Source of the DNA: Chondrosia reniformis
Lineage: Eukaryota; Porifera; Demospongiae; Chondrillida; Chondrillidae
NCBI GenBank assembly: GCA_947172415.1
Contig: OX359197.1
Span: forward strand, 6,883,673 to 6,947,672
Direction: 5' to 3'
DNA: 64,000 nucleotides
Part shown: positions 1-10,830 of the stretch, piece after piece
Position numbering within the stretch: position 1 is the first letter of the stretch
Layout of the letters: the number at the start of each line of letters is the position of its first letter
Translations under genes and position numbers: made by a program
Notes under the pieces: generated by a model
Told to the model about the DNA's origin: nothing
Databases searched by the model: none
Seen by the model: the letters and a program-made list of their open reading frames with translations, nothing else

Positions 1-72
1 ATCAGGTTTTGGTCAAGTTTGACTTCCTGGTCAGATTTAATTAACTTCCTGTTTTTATATTCCAATCTGCAG

Positions 73-2364
73 GAATACAATTTATGTTGATGCAACCAAT
101 GCTTGGTATGACAACAAGACGGCACAGGAAGTGGCCAATTTGAATGTCTGGTTGCAGTTGCAGGAAGCAGTAGACATTTTTGGGCTGACAGCTTTGGATC
201 GTCTGTTTTGTTTCAAAATTGTTCGTGAGCTACAGGTGAGTTTATGATTGATTGAATGGTCAAATGGCACTTCTCCAGCCAAAGGAGAAGTACATCCTGG
301 CTCAATAGCTAAAATAGCCACTTTGTATCTGATTAATCTAATGTTTGACTCGCATTACCTCTCTCAAATCTTATGGTATTACCTTTATTACCTCAACCTT
401 GTCCACATTCAAGTTTTATTTTAAAAGGGTTGTGGTTTCCCTTATCTCTCTGCAGTACTTTCTGAGGGCAATGAAGCGACTCAATGGAAAACCTGATCAG
501 AAGTCTCCCTTTAGGAAAATCTTGGATGATTTTGCCAAAGAAGTGATGTCGCCTCCGGTCCTTATAGGTAAGTGTGGCATGACAGCCTCATTCAGTAAAC
601 ACTGGCATTCCATGCAACATTTATCTCTCTTTAGCTGATGCTCGAAAGCTGTACTCCTCTTTCACCAATAAGCTGCAGAAATGCTTTGAGCCCACAATTA
701 GATGTGTCATGATTATTGGGCAGATACAACTCATTAGGAGGCAGATCACCAGAGAGCTTGGAACCGCTTCTAAATACGACTCCAAACTGCTCTACAACAC
801 CTTGCAAACCTTCAACCAGTGAGGACTCCAATTTCTCCATCTTACATCCCTCCTTTTTCCCATTACATCTAGGTTCAATTTACATGGCTTCAATCCATCC
901 ATCCATCCATCCAGCCATCCAGCCATCCATCCATCCATCCATCCATCCATCCATCCATCATCTATCCATCCACCCATCCATCCATCCATCCATCCATCTA
1001 TCCATCCATCCATCCATCCATCCATCCATCCATCCATCCATCCACCCATCCACTCACATACCCACCCATCCACTGGCCTATCCTTCCATGATTATAGAAC
1101 TCTACTGGCTGAAGTTAGAGCTCACTACAGAGATCCGACCAAGACCTTCCCTGGAGGAGAAGATAGTAGTCTTCTCTATGACATAACTCCATATTTGGAG
1201 TCCACAGGCATCAGTGACCCACTGACAAAGGCAAGCAATGTTCACAAATCATCGCACTCACTTGACATGCAAAAGATTGATAACTCCTCAACTGCATCCT
1301 CTAGATATACGTGACCACGACCAGTGCTCACTCCTACGGTATCTCTTGTGTGATCTTCCTCTTCATCATCTCCTACCTCAACAAGCTGTCCTACAGCAAG
1401 AAGGTGGACACACTGATCAAGAAACCAAAGGTCTTGGAGGCTCTGGATGGTGCTCCCTTTGTGGTGGGCACACTGACATTGTTGAGGCAATTTCATGCTG
1501 ATAATACTACCGAATGTTTAAAGCTTCTTGGGCAATACATCAGATCAATGATGCAATCAGGCCCAGCTAACCCCAAGTATGGTGCTTTCTACATGTGTAT
1601 TGTGATAAAACAGAAGCAGTATAGAATAAAGTTTATATTTTAAAGTTTTCTAATTTGTAGAGAAAGGTCACTGGATCTTCCTCCTGAAGTAGTTAATAGT
1701 TTGTTTTTCATGGAAGAGTATTCACATTTTGCTCACTTACCAAGAAAGGTATGCAGAGATAAAATAACCACCAATTATTGCTTCATAATAGGGGAATAAC
1801 ATGGGTCACTATGTTGCATTCAATAAATAACTATTGTCATGTGTTGACCTTTAATTAAGAAAGGGACCATTTATATTTCCCCCATTGAGGTAAGGCTTCT
1901 GTTGTGCATTGTCCCTATATATCTATCATCATTCTTTGACTTGGGATTTTCCCATATCTCATGTCTTCTGAGGAGCATAATGAGCTAATGGGTTGAACCA
2001 AAGTTCACTTAATGGGAACCAGAGTCTCCCCCTAGCCACTCAAAAAGATGGTCAAGCCATAGACAGCTGTTTAATCATTTTTATGTCATATGCCATGAGT
2101 CAGTTGGGTAGTATTCCATAATCAAATGATAATCATAGTTGTAAGATGTGATCTTAAAGTACCTATATCTCCCCTATATGATTGGTCTTGGTTTTTTACT
2201 TATAATCCTAGCCTTTGCACGGCTCATTGCAATTAACTCCCTTTTTCATATGATTGGTCGCTGAAATTATTTATTCCAGTGCCCACTTCAATCTGTTTTA
2301 ATAGGATGCTGAGCAGTATGTTCCGAGCTACTTGCTCGATGAGTTCCGACACTACCTGACTTGA
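73..2364 (+). CDS. WASHC5: WASH complex subunit 5 (strumpellin), C-terminal exons
   Basis: This is the C-terminal part of strumpellin, a scaffold subunit of the WASH complex that drives Arp2/3 actin assembly on endosomes. I read seven exons: 73-235, 456-567, 635-819, 1098-1230, 1305-1576, 1662-1748 and 2305-2364 (stop TGA). Recognisable family segments include [31 protein letters not shown] and the terminal [10 protein letters not shown]. The 5' part lies outside the window. Intron 1231-1304 begins with GC (AAG|GCAAGC), so it is a GC-AG intron. The junction 819/1098 does not keep phase (0 against 2), and about 35 residues present in vertebrate strumpellin after the TFN segment are missing there; a CATC microsatellite fills that intron. 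The other junctions keep phase. Family assignment is sure; the exon 3-4 junction is not. Confidence 0.9.
890..1072. repeat. (CATC)n microsatellite in WASHC5 intron
   Basis: This is an imperfect tetranucleotide array of CATC units with CAGC, TATC and CACC variants. It lies between WASHC5 exons ending at 819 and starting at 1098. It creates long open frames on both strands (HPSI and GWMD type peptides) that are not genes. Confidence 0.95.
1926..2130. mobile_element. MITE-like dispersed repeat, family A (degraded copy)
   Basis: This segment in the last WASHC5 intron shares long stretches with 40955-41191 and 58393-58640. Shared text includes the gaggagcataatgagctaat region, 'gggaaccagagtctccccct' and 'agccatagacagctgttt'. 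The best copy, at 40955, has clear terminal inverted repeats; here the ends are decayed. It has no coding capacity. Confidence 0.7.
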
Positions 2365-2579
2365 GTAACTGGCTTAGGTTTGATATATGTTTGTTTATGT
2401 CAATTAATGCATTAAATAATTTACATTAAATAATTGAAATAACATTAAATCATTTGTTTTTAGTTTTGTAGATTTCTGTTCTTCTGTGAATGATTCACTG
2501 ATATGTAAAATACTTAATGACTATACTCATTGCATGTATGCTATAGTTCACTAATATAGCACCCTATGCTTGCTCTGTG

Positions 2580-3797
2580 CTATACGTAGTTAGCTGAATA
2601 CATCCTGGATCGTTGAGTATGGTTGGTTGTCATGGTTTTACGGTGAGGTTGTGGCTGCTTTCTCCAAAAACATAAAAACCTCTTTGCATTGTTTCTGATA
2701 TGTTTCAGAAAGATACAATAAAGAATTGGAGTCAACAGTAGGGACCCTACATTGAGTACTCCGCCAATAAATAGTGCAGTGGCTACATTTGATAGCCCTG
2801 TAGTATCAGCCACGTCCCTCTCGTACGTCACCAGCAAAAGTGTTGGTATGAAGAGCACTAGGTGCCCTGTAATTGATATTGTGTTGCTTAGCAACAGAAA
2901 TAGAGCTAATTTTGCCATAGCCTTTGAATATGTCACGCTTTGTAACCTGTTTGACTCTCCAAGTTTTACATTTTTCTTAATAAAATGAAGTGTAGCTATC
3001 GGCAGCACAATGGAAATTATAAAAGATGGAATAGCTACACCAGAAGGTACTGCAAGTCCATAAGCAGCACTGGACACTCTGAACCCTTCACCATTGAGGG
3101 ATGGGGCAAATAGCAGTACTAGTGTGACCAAATTGACACTGCATGCAAACACCCATGTTCCAATGCAGCCTAACACCACGGCCCAGGTCTTGATCTTATA
3201 GAACACATATCTTATATAGATGTACACTAGGATTGCATAATAGCTCATGAATAGCATCCTAGCAGTTACAGTAACAGAAAATCCAAAGAGAGCTACGCCT
3301 TGATAGGACTGAAATATCTTTAAGCGTCTGTTGGAGCACACTACCCACATGGCTTCTAGCCCGTCAAAGGTCTGGTTGAGTTCCTCATACAGAGAGGCAT
3401 TCAGGAAAGACAAGCTAGTGGATTCACAATTTTTAATTTCCTTGCTCCTACAATGTGGCTCCACTTCATCAGAGATAAACTGCCAAAACCTTTGCAGAAA
3501 ATCTCCATATTGTGCATAGAACTCTCTATAGCAATCAAATTCCACATAATAGAGTATAGCAGCTGTAAATGCCAATACAGCAAGCAAGATTACCCCCAAG
3601 AGGATGTTGACAAGAACTATTCGCATTGCTTTTGGTAGAGTGCCATGTCCAATTAGAGTGATGATCAGAAAAGTACTTACAATAACAATAACTGCCAGAA
3701 TTACTGATGCTACAGCCACTATTGCCACTGCATAAGGGTCAGTTGTTCCATTAATAATACTCTGGTCCCTAATGTTGAAGAAACTATTTGAATCCAT
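2580..3797 (-). CDS. Single-exon seven-transmembrane receptor (GPCR-like)
   Basis: This intronless 405-aa protein has seven hydrophobic segments at about residues 23-50, 57-85, 165-197, 203-231, 246-274, 294-324 and 335-365, which is the 7TM receptor layout. The loop between TM2 and TM3 is unusually long (about 80 residues) with four cysteines (88, 116, 124, 154) and sequons at N133 and N141; another sequon is N17. After TM3 the rhodopsin-type DRY is replaced by IRY, and TM7 carries TPILY where class A receptors have NPxxY. A basic tail follows. The ligand and subfamily are unknown. Its start at 3797 faces CFAP95 head to head, and its 3' end converges on WASHC5, 215 bp away. That it is a membrane receptor is well supported; G-protein coupling is inference. 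Confidence 0.8.
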   Translation of the reverse strand: MDSNSFFNIRDQSIINGTTDPYAVAIVAVASVILAVIVIVSTFLIITLIGHGTLPKAMRIVLVNILLGVILLAVLAFTAAILYYVEFDCYREFYAQYGDFLQRFWQFISDEVEPHCRSKEIKNCESTSLSFLNASLYEELNQTFDGLEAMWVVCSNRRLKIFQSYQGVALFGFSVTVTARMLFMSYYAILVYIYIRYVFYKIKTWAVVLGCIGTWVFACSVNLVTLVLLFAPSLNGEGFRVSSAAYGLAVPSGVAIPSFIISIVLPIATLHFIKKNVKLGESNRLQSVTYSKAMAKLALFLLLSNTISITGHLVLFIPTLLLVTYERDVADTTGLSNVATALFIGGVLNVGSLLLTPILYCIFLKHIRNNAKRFLCFWRKQPQPHRKTMTTNHTQRSRMYSANYV

Positions 3798-4146
3798 AGT
3801 CGCTCTCCACTAGATGTTCTTAGAGTGGTGCTACCCTTACCTATATATATGAACACATTGGTAACATAGTATCTATGGTATATATTACTGATAAAATAGA
3901 TCTCCTACACATGGTATGCTACAAATCCCCCTCCTATCACCTGGTGACCACGCTGCACAATACATTAGCCCCAATATGGACACTTACACTATCTGCTGCA
4001 GCATAGCTATTTTGCATGAAATTTGAAATATTAACATAGGAAAGTCCCTGTAATGTATACTCTTGTGTGAATGTAACATAAGACATCCTGTTGCAATTGT
4101 CACGTACGTACATCATGTCCACATATGTAATTCTCCCTCAGTTTCC
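3798..4146. promoter_or_regulatory. Candidate bidirectional promoter, 7TM receptor / CFAP95
   Basis: About 350 bp separate the divergent start codons at 3797 (-) and 4147 (+). I see no coding exon here, so the 5' UTRs and promoters of both genes must fit or overlap in this space. No specific factor site is called; the role is inferred from geometry alone. Confidence 0.4.
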
Positions 4147-7100
4147 ATGGTTACAGCTGCAAACCTAAAAATGGCCGTAAATCCAATGGACCCTTCAATT
4201 CTCACTGAAATTGTCGAACGAAAGGGGTCGCTTTCACTTCGATCAAATCATATGCATTACAGTAAAGGAACGCTCTTTTCAAATTGGTAAGCTATGTAGA
4301 TCTGATTTGTTTTTCATCTGCAAAACTTTAAAAAGCAATTTACCGACTAGTCGTCTGAGTTGTGTCTGTGTCTTACTAAGTAGTTCAAGAATTGATTTTT
4401 TACATTTAAAGACATTTCACGTATGTATATACACCCATTTAGTAGTTGTGAATTGGAAAATAGTCAGGTTTGTCATAATTATGATATTCATAATTGCTCG
4501 TAAACATTTTTAATGATTTGTAGTCCTTACTCTTCTATTCTCCAGGTTGACTTAGGCCTCAATGTTAGTACTACTATTTCCCTGTCTCTCTTTATTGACA
4601 GTTTTGTTTCCTCTCTTTGGCAGGCACCATGACAGAGAGGCTGAACCCAAGGATTATGACATTGCTGGCAAACCCACAGAGTGGAATCTACTGAAAGCAA
4701 CTTACAACAGAATTGGGAATGTCACAGATGGGGTAGGCCCCCGTGTCTATACTCTACTGGGCGGGGTAGGGCCCCATGTCTATACTCTACTGGGCGGGGT
4801 AGGGCCCCATGTCTATACACTACTGGGCGGGGTAGGGCTCCATGTCTATACTCTACTGGGTGGGGTAGGGCTCCGTGTCTATACTCTACTGGGCGGGGTA
4901 GGGCTCCATGTCTATACTCTACTGGGTGGGGTAGGGCCCCGTGTCTATACTCTACTGGGTGGGGTAGGCCCCCGTGTCTATACTCTACTGGGCGGGGTAG
5001 GGCCCCATGTCTATACTCTACTGGGCGGGGTAGGGCTCCATGTCTATACTCTACTGGGCGGGGTAGGGCTCCATGTCTATACTCTACTGGGTGGGGTAGG
5101 GCCCCGTGTCTATACTCTACTGGGCGGGGTAGGGCTCCATGTCTATACTCTACTGGGTGGGGTAGGGCTCCATGTCTATACTCTACTGGGCGGGGTAGGG
5201 CCCCGTGTCTATACTCTACTGGGCGGGGTAGGGCCCCATGTCTATACTCTCCTGGGTGGGGTAGGGCTCCATGTCTATACTCTACTGGGCGGGGTAGGGC
5301 CCCGTGTCTATACTCTCCTGGGCGGGGTAGGGCCCCATGTCTATACTCTCCTGGGTGGGGTAGGGCCCCATGTCTATACTCTCCTGGGTGGGGTAGGGCC
5401 CCGTGTCTATACTCTCCTGGGTGGGGTAGGGCCCCATGTCTATACACTACTGGGCGGGGTAGGGCCCCGTGTCTATACTCTCCTGGGCGGGGTAGGGCCC
5501 AATGTCTATACTCTCCTGGGCGGGGTAGGGCCCCATGTCTATACTCTACTGGGCGGGGTAGGGCCCCATGTCTATACTCTCCTGGGTGGGGTAGGGCCCC
5601 ATGTCTATACTCTACTGGGCGGGGTAGGGCCCCGTGTCTATACTCTACTGGGCGGGGTAGGGCCCCATGTCTATACTCTCCTGGGTGGGGTAGGGCCCCA
5701 TGTCTATACTCTCCTGGGTGGGGTAGGGCCCCATGTCTATACTCTACTGGGTGGGGTAGGGCTCCATGTCTATACTCTACTGGGCGGGGTAGGGCCCCGT
5801 GTCTATACTCTACTGGGCGGGGTAGGGCCCCATGTCTATACTCTCCTGGGTGGGGTAGGGCTCCATGTCTATACTCTACTGGGCGGGGTAGGGCCCCGTG
5901 TCTATACTCTCCTGGGCGGGGTAGGGCCCCATGTCTATACTCTCCTGGGTGGGGTAGGGCCCCATGTCTATACTCTCCTGGGTGGGGTAGGGCCCCGTGT
6001 CTATACTCTCCTGGGTGGGGTAGGGCCCCATGTCTATACACTACTGGGCGGGGTAGGGCCCCGTGTCTATACTCTCCTGGGCGGGGTAGGGCCCAATGTC
6101 TATACTCTCCTGGGCGGGGTAGGGCCCCATGTCTATACTCTACTGGGCGGGGTAGGGCCCCATGTCTATACTCTCCTGGGTGGGGTAGGGCCCCATGTCT
6201 ATACTCTACTGGGCGGGGTAGGGCCCCGTGTCTATACTCTACTGGGCGGGGTAGGGCCCCATGTCTATACTCTCCTGGGTGGGGTAGGGCCCCATGTCTA
6301 TACTCTACTGGGCGGGGTAGGGCCCCGTGTCTATACTCTACTGGGCGGGGTAGGGCCCCATGTCTATACTCTCCTGGGCGGGGTAGGGCCCCATGTCTAT
6401 ACTCTACTGGGTGGGGTAGGGCCCCATGTCTATACTCTCCTGGGTGGGGTAGGGCCCCATGTCTATACTCTCCTGGGTGGGGTAGGGCTCCATGTCTATA
6501 CTCTACTGGGTGGGGTAGGGCCCCATGTCTATACTCTCCTGGGTGGGGTAGGGCTCCATGTCTATACTCTCCTGGGTGGGGTAGGGCCCCGTGTCTATAC
6601 TCTACTGGGTGGGGTAGGGCCCCATGTCTATACTCTCCTGGGCGGGGTAGGGCTCCATGTCTATACTCTACTGGGTGGGGTAGGGCCCCGTGTCTATACT
6701 CTCCTGGGCGGGGTAGGGCCCCATGTCTATACTCTACTGGGTGGGGTAGGGCCCCATGTCTATACTCTCCTGGGTGGGGTAGGGCCCCGTGTCTATACTC
6801 TACTGGGTGGGGTAGGGCCCCGTGTCTATACTCTCCTGGGCGGGGTAGGGCCCCATGTCTATACTCTACTGGGTGGGGTAGGGCCCCATGTCTATACTCT
6901 ACTGGGTGGGGTAGGGCCCCGTGTCTATACTCTCCTGGGCGGGGTAGGGCCCCATGTCTATACTCTCCTGGGCGGATCAGCTTTAGATCTTAAAGTTCCT
7001 CTATTTTTTCCATTATCCTTGAAAATACATATATCATTTTACAGTAGTTCAATTGGTCCAATGATGCAAGAGATCCATGCATGTTCATACCATGACTGAT

Positions 7101-7920
7101 TGCTATATGTCTACATGTAGTCCCTTTGCAATACAAGTACAAAGGATGCCTTGAATGAATCACAGGAACTCAAAGATGACTTTCAGACAAAAACAGTCCA
7201 CAAGACCTTGATCTCTCAGAGCACCTTCCATCACGCTACTACGGATAGGGACACGGGTCACCCACAAAAAGGCTATGGTAGTCTATTGCCCAGACACAAA
7301 GATGATCCTGGAATTAGGTATGTACGTACGTACATAAGACAGCTACAAGAGGCAAGCTATTAACATTCATAATACAGCTCCCAACAATATAGTTGTATGT
7401 GAACATTAATATGTGTAGTACTTGCTAGATATGCACATATGTAGAAGGGTATTTCAGGGACTTTCCCTTGGCTTAGCAAGTGTGGCTATAGGTATATATA
7501 TATATATAGTCTTTCAAATTCCACATGTTTCTGATAATTCAATAATTGTCATTTCCCCATGTGTGCTATATTTGTATGACATGATGTACTTTATGCACAC
7601 ATAGGCACCTGAAGTTCCCCATGTGTGCTATGACATGATGTACTTTATGCACACATAGGCACCTGAAGTTCCCCATGTGTGCTATGACATGATGTACTTT
7701 ATGCACACATAGGCACCTGAAGACAACACACGGAGTGGATTTCCAATACCCATTTGATTGGACACCCAAAGAGGAAGAGGAACACAAGGACAACATTCCT
7801 GAAACCAAATACAGAAGAGGGAGGTCAGAGTTCTCTGACACGGCTGATCATCGCAGACCGGGATGTAACACTTGGCAGGACTACCCCGGATCTGAGAAGA
7901 ACTACACACAGCATTCATAA
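4147..7920 (+). CDS. CFAP95: Cilia- and flagella-associated protein 95
   Basis: Four exons (4147-4286, 4624-4732, 7121-7317, 7713-7920) join in phase to a 217-aa protein, close to the vertebrate length of about 229. CFAP95 (formerly C9orf135) is a microtubule-associated protein of motile-cilium doublets. Family landmarks are VERKGSLSLRSNHMHYSK, the W-H-x-DREA-PK-YDI segment across exons 1/2, KGYGSLLPRH in exon 3, and the C-terminal YRRGRSEF plus NTWQD. The start could also be 4171 (good AAAATGG context) or 4186, since the N terminus is poorly conserved. Intron 2 is filled by a 33-bp, 68-copy minisatellite that starts exactly at the donor and is open in the coding frame. The acceptor of exon 4 is present three times at a 54-bp spacing, and only the third copy reads into exon 4; the others hit TGA. 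An AATAAA lies at 8006. Confidence 0.9.
4733..6976 (+). repeat. 33-bp minisatellite, 68 copies, in CFAP95 intron 2
   Basis: There are 68 units of 33 bp, exactly 2244 bp without an indel. The unit contains GGGGTAGGG followed by CCCCATGTCTATACTCT and CTGGGC or CTGGGT. Variation is at a few fixed positions (C/T, A/G, A/C). All three forward frames and at least one reverse frame stay open, so it produces giant ORFs with an 11-residue period (V-G-P/L-H/R/N-V-Y-T-L-L-G-G). The array begins at the exon 2 donor, and every unit carries a GTAGGG that resembles that donor. The rare AATGTC variant occurs at 5501 and 6095, 594 bp (18 units) apart with matching neighbours, so a block of 18 units was itself duplicated. 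Confidence 0.97.
7551..7720 (+). repeat. Triplicated 3' splice site, 54-bp period
   Basis: Three head-to-tail copies of a 54-bp unit contain TTTATGCACACATAG|GCACCTGAAG, that is the CFAP95 exon 4 acceptor and the first exon bases. The AG sites end at 7604, 7658 and 7712. Copies one and two run into TGA about ten codons on; only copy three opens into the real exon. Confidence 0.9.
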
Positions 7921-8219
7921 CACACGTGTCATTGTGGACTGTCCAACTGTTGGTGTTTGTTCAATTTGAGTCCTTTGTAAATACAGGAAAAGTCATATTC
8001 TAAGCAATAAAGTCGAGTACATTCTGTAAGACTCAATCTTTCTACTGCTTGCTGGATCTTGCCTGAAAGATGTGCTGGCTGCATAACTCTCTTTGGTTGC
8101 TTGGCAACGATGTTATTGGCTGATTCTTTTGCACAAATTGTTAAGAAACTGTGAGATGCAGTTGCTTAAAGCTATCCAATAAAACACATATACATTAAAT
8201 TAAGCAATTTAACTGGAAT
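7921..8219. other. CFAP95 3' UTR and flank
   Basis: This stretch follows the CFAP95 stop. An AATAAA at 8006-8011 is the likely polyadenylation signal. No other gene is seen. Confidence 0.5.
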
Positions 8220-8880
8220 TAAGTTTTGTACTTCTCTCAGCACAACTCAAGTAGAGCTGCCCCAGGGCACACCACGAGGAGGTGAAAGTACATCGTGCCC
8301 CACCCCACAGCGTTGACACTAACTATTGTGTAACAGAAGCTGTAACTGCGCAGTAATCTGCACTCATGGAGTTACTAGCCATGACATAGGAATCGATCAG
8401 CGTTAGCCTCACTTTCAGCCTATGCCAAGTCCGACCCTCCCGAACCGCAAACTGCCCCGATGAGAATCAGTGTGTTGCCACACCTTTAACTCCTCAGGAT
8501 CGGATGACGTCCTTGAAGTGGGGACTGGCAAAACAACTGCCCAAATCAGGTGTCGACAACCGACTTCAACTTACATAGTTACGTGATTACCTCAATCTCC
8601 GTGCCGTCAGACCCCAGCCGAAGCCAGAGCTAGTGAGGACCAATCCCAAGCACCAACCCTCCCACTGAGTTCCTGATCAAATTGCATATCCAACGTGACA
8701 CCAGGCCGCATTCTCAGCTCGCTGGCGGAGCCGAGGGGAATCCTGGGTCTACTTGTCTAGCGCTTCGAACAGGACTACTCGGGATAAGGAAAGACCACCG
8801 TCAGGCACAGAAACTTTAGCAATCTCACGCGTCAAGTAAGCCACTGGGGGGTAAAGTGTGATTTTTCACACCTCGCGCCT
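8220..8880. other. Unexplained GC-rich block between CFAP95 and SPAG7
   Basis: About 660 bp are visibly richer in G and C, with CpG dinucleotides, than the AT-rich flanks. The block has no long ORF. It ends near a hairpin-like GTGTGATTTTTCACAC and a T-run (CGCGCCTTTTT). I do not recognise it as rRNA, tRNA, SRP, RNase P or a snRNA by eye. It may be an unusual promoter, a structured RNA gene or an insertion. Confidence 0.4.
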
Positions 8881-9025
8881 TTTTATAACCACTGCATTCC
8901 ATTCCGCCCACTACCATTACCAAATAAGGAAATTGTCACGTGCTTTTAGCATGACGTCATTATAAAATGGCCGTGGATGATCTGGGCTATTAACACGGGA
9001 GTGGGCTGATTTTTTGTTGACTGAG

Positions 9026-10830
9026 ATGGACTTGTTAGAATCTATTTTAGGTTCGATGGAGAAGCCTCCAAACACATCGGACAAGCAAAAAAAGAAATCG
9101 AAACGTAAGAGCAATTTTTTGAATTGCTTAATTATCGTGTCTAATAGCGGTCAACAACGAATGTAATGCCTTGGTCTACCAGAAGTTGGACAATGTACGT
9201 AATTTCCAAGTGCCTGTCTTTCTTTGTCTTAGAAATTCAAGACATTTTCCACAAGAAGCAAGAAGAGGAGAGGAAGAAGAAGGTAGCATTTAGAGGAAAG
9301 GTACGGCCACTAGTTTTCCCCGTGCAGCCAGTATAAATGCTGCTTTACTACTCAAGTTTTAAGTTAGCCACTATAATTGGACTTGTAGTTTCCTAGTCTG
9401 CATATCTTCATTATGATTTGGTCAGTCATCAATGTCTGTCATTGTTTACTGTATTAGTCATTGTATTTAGAAGTGCTATGTGTACAAACAGTAACTGTTT
9501 TCTTGTATTTTTAAGGTTGAAAAGGACATAGAAAAGTTTACAGTTTCTTCTGAGAAAGAGCTGGAATATCCACCGATGGAAAATGTGTGGAGAGCCATTA
9601 TTCATGATGTGGCAGAGGTAGCAGGACTAGTGTCTCATTCCTTTGGAGAGGAAGGAGTGGATAAACATACTGTCATTTTCAAAATGGTAAGTTTGCAAAC
9701 TACAGTAATACAATATCTAATATGTTCCAAATTAAATATGTCTTAATGGTCTCTGTTTATTTAGTGCATTTTGAGTTTAGTTGTAGTATTAATCATTTTT
9801 CTGTGTTTGAGTACATTAACATTTACTTTCTCCTTCTTTTGTTCTTTTTACAAAGAATTGAGTAATAAATTTGTATTTTAATATAACATGTATAATTGTG
9901 TGAGATTGTTTGTTAAATCATACTATACTTCATATTTATGCTTTGTGTATATATGTACTCACTGATAATATACTCACTGATTCTCCAGGTATTTAATACA
10001 ATGTATGTCTGCCACATATGTAGCCGCCATCAGAAGAGGAGATCATAGCACGGAAGAAGGGATTGGTGAGTGTATGTATAAAGTGGAAGTTGCTATCTTT
10101 ATGAAGTAGACCAGCTTAATGATTCATTATTTATTTATTGACTGCTATTTTTGACAACTGTAACAATGTACAGTAGAATCTCATTATAACGAAATCACTT
10201 ATAGTGAATGTCTCGGTATAGTGAAGTACGTTGCTAGCCCCTGCTAAAGTTGTACACTATTATATACATTCAATATAGTGAAGATTCGATATAAGGAACT
10301 AATATTGGTCCCCTTTGAGCTTCACTATAATGAGATTCCACTGTACCTACCATGTTGTCCCATTCCACTGTATAGTGTTTTAAAAGTATATTCCAAATAT
10401 GAATGTGTACACTTGTGGTTTGCTAATCAGTTACATTATTTATGTCTTATGTATGTAGGAATACGATCCGGAAGGTTCAGTTGACCAATCAGATGAGAGG
10501 GGGGAAGGAAGTGAGCCTGCAAAATCACAAAAGTTGAAGAGCAAAGAGAAGTTTGTTCCTGCGACTGTGGACTACCATGCAAAGTATAAGCACATATTAG
10601 GTTCTGAAACTGGAATTGAAGCAGCTAGAAAAGCAGAACCAAATCAGAAATTTGGAATGGGTAAGTGGATATGTGATCCCCACTTGAAAAGTGCTTGCTT
10701 TGCAGTAGTTAGTACCTTTTCATGATTTGTAGTCCCAAGTGACAGAAAGAGAGATGTTAGATCAATTGAAGAAACAATGAATCAATTACGGTCAAAGAAA
10801 AAAAGAGAACTTTCTGAAGAAGAAAGTTGA
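9026..10830 (+). CDS. SPAG7: Sperm-associated antigen 7 homologue (R3H domain)
   Basis: Six exons (9026-9104, 9233-9300, 9516-9686, 10024-10065, 10459-10660, 10733-10830) join in phase to 219 aa, against about 227 in vertebrates. SPAG7 is a conserved R3H-domain (single-stranded nucleic-acid-binding type) protein of poorly known role. Diagnostic stretches are the N-terminal MDLLESILGSMEKPP, the R3H core with IIHDVAEVAGLVSHSFGE and VIFK, the segment DYHAKYKHILG, and a tail with DRKRDVRSIEETMNQLRSKK. The start codon is the first ATG and matches the family N terminus. TOLLIP follows on the same strand, starting 98 bp after the SPAG7 stop. Intron 4 holds a small TIR element at 10171. Confidence 0.93.
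10171..10343. mobile_element. pogo/Tigger-like MITE in SPAG7 intron 4
   Basis: This 173-bp element is bounded by TA on both sides. Its ends are inverted copies: CAGTAGAATCTCATTATA at the left, and the complement of CAGTGGAATCTCATTATA at the right. The CAGTRGAA...TATAACGAA ends and TA target site fit pogo/Tigger-type non-autonomous elements. There is no ORF. Confidence 0.85.

Noticed and set aside
716..1186. HPSI/GWMDG ORFs
   Set aside because: Translation of a (CATC)n microsatellite in a WASHC5 intron.
1242..1496. 84-aa minus-strand ORF over WASHC5 exon 5
   Set aside because: Shadow frame of a confirmed strumpellin exon.
4562..7099. 845-aa, 770-aa and 439-aa ORFs over the 33-bp array
   Set aside because: They are frame artefacts of a minisatellite with a period divisible by three. 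Only the plus frame joined to CFAP95 exon 2 has any biological rationale, and that is treated as a hypothesis.
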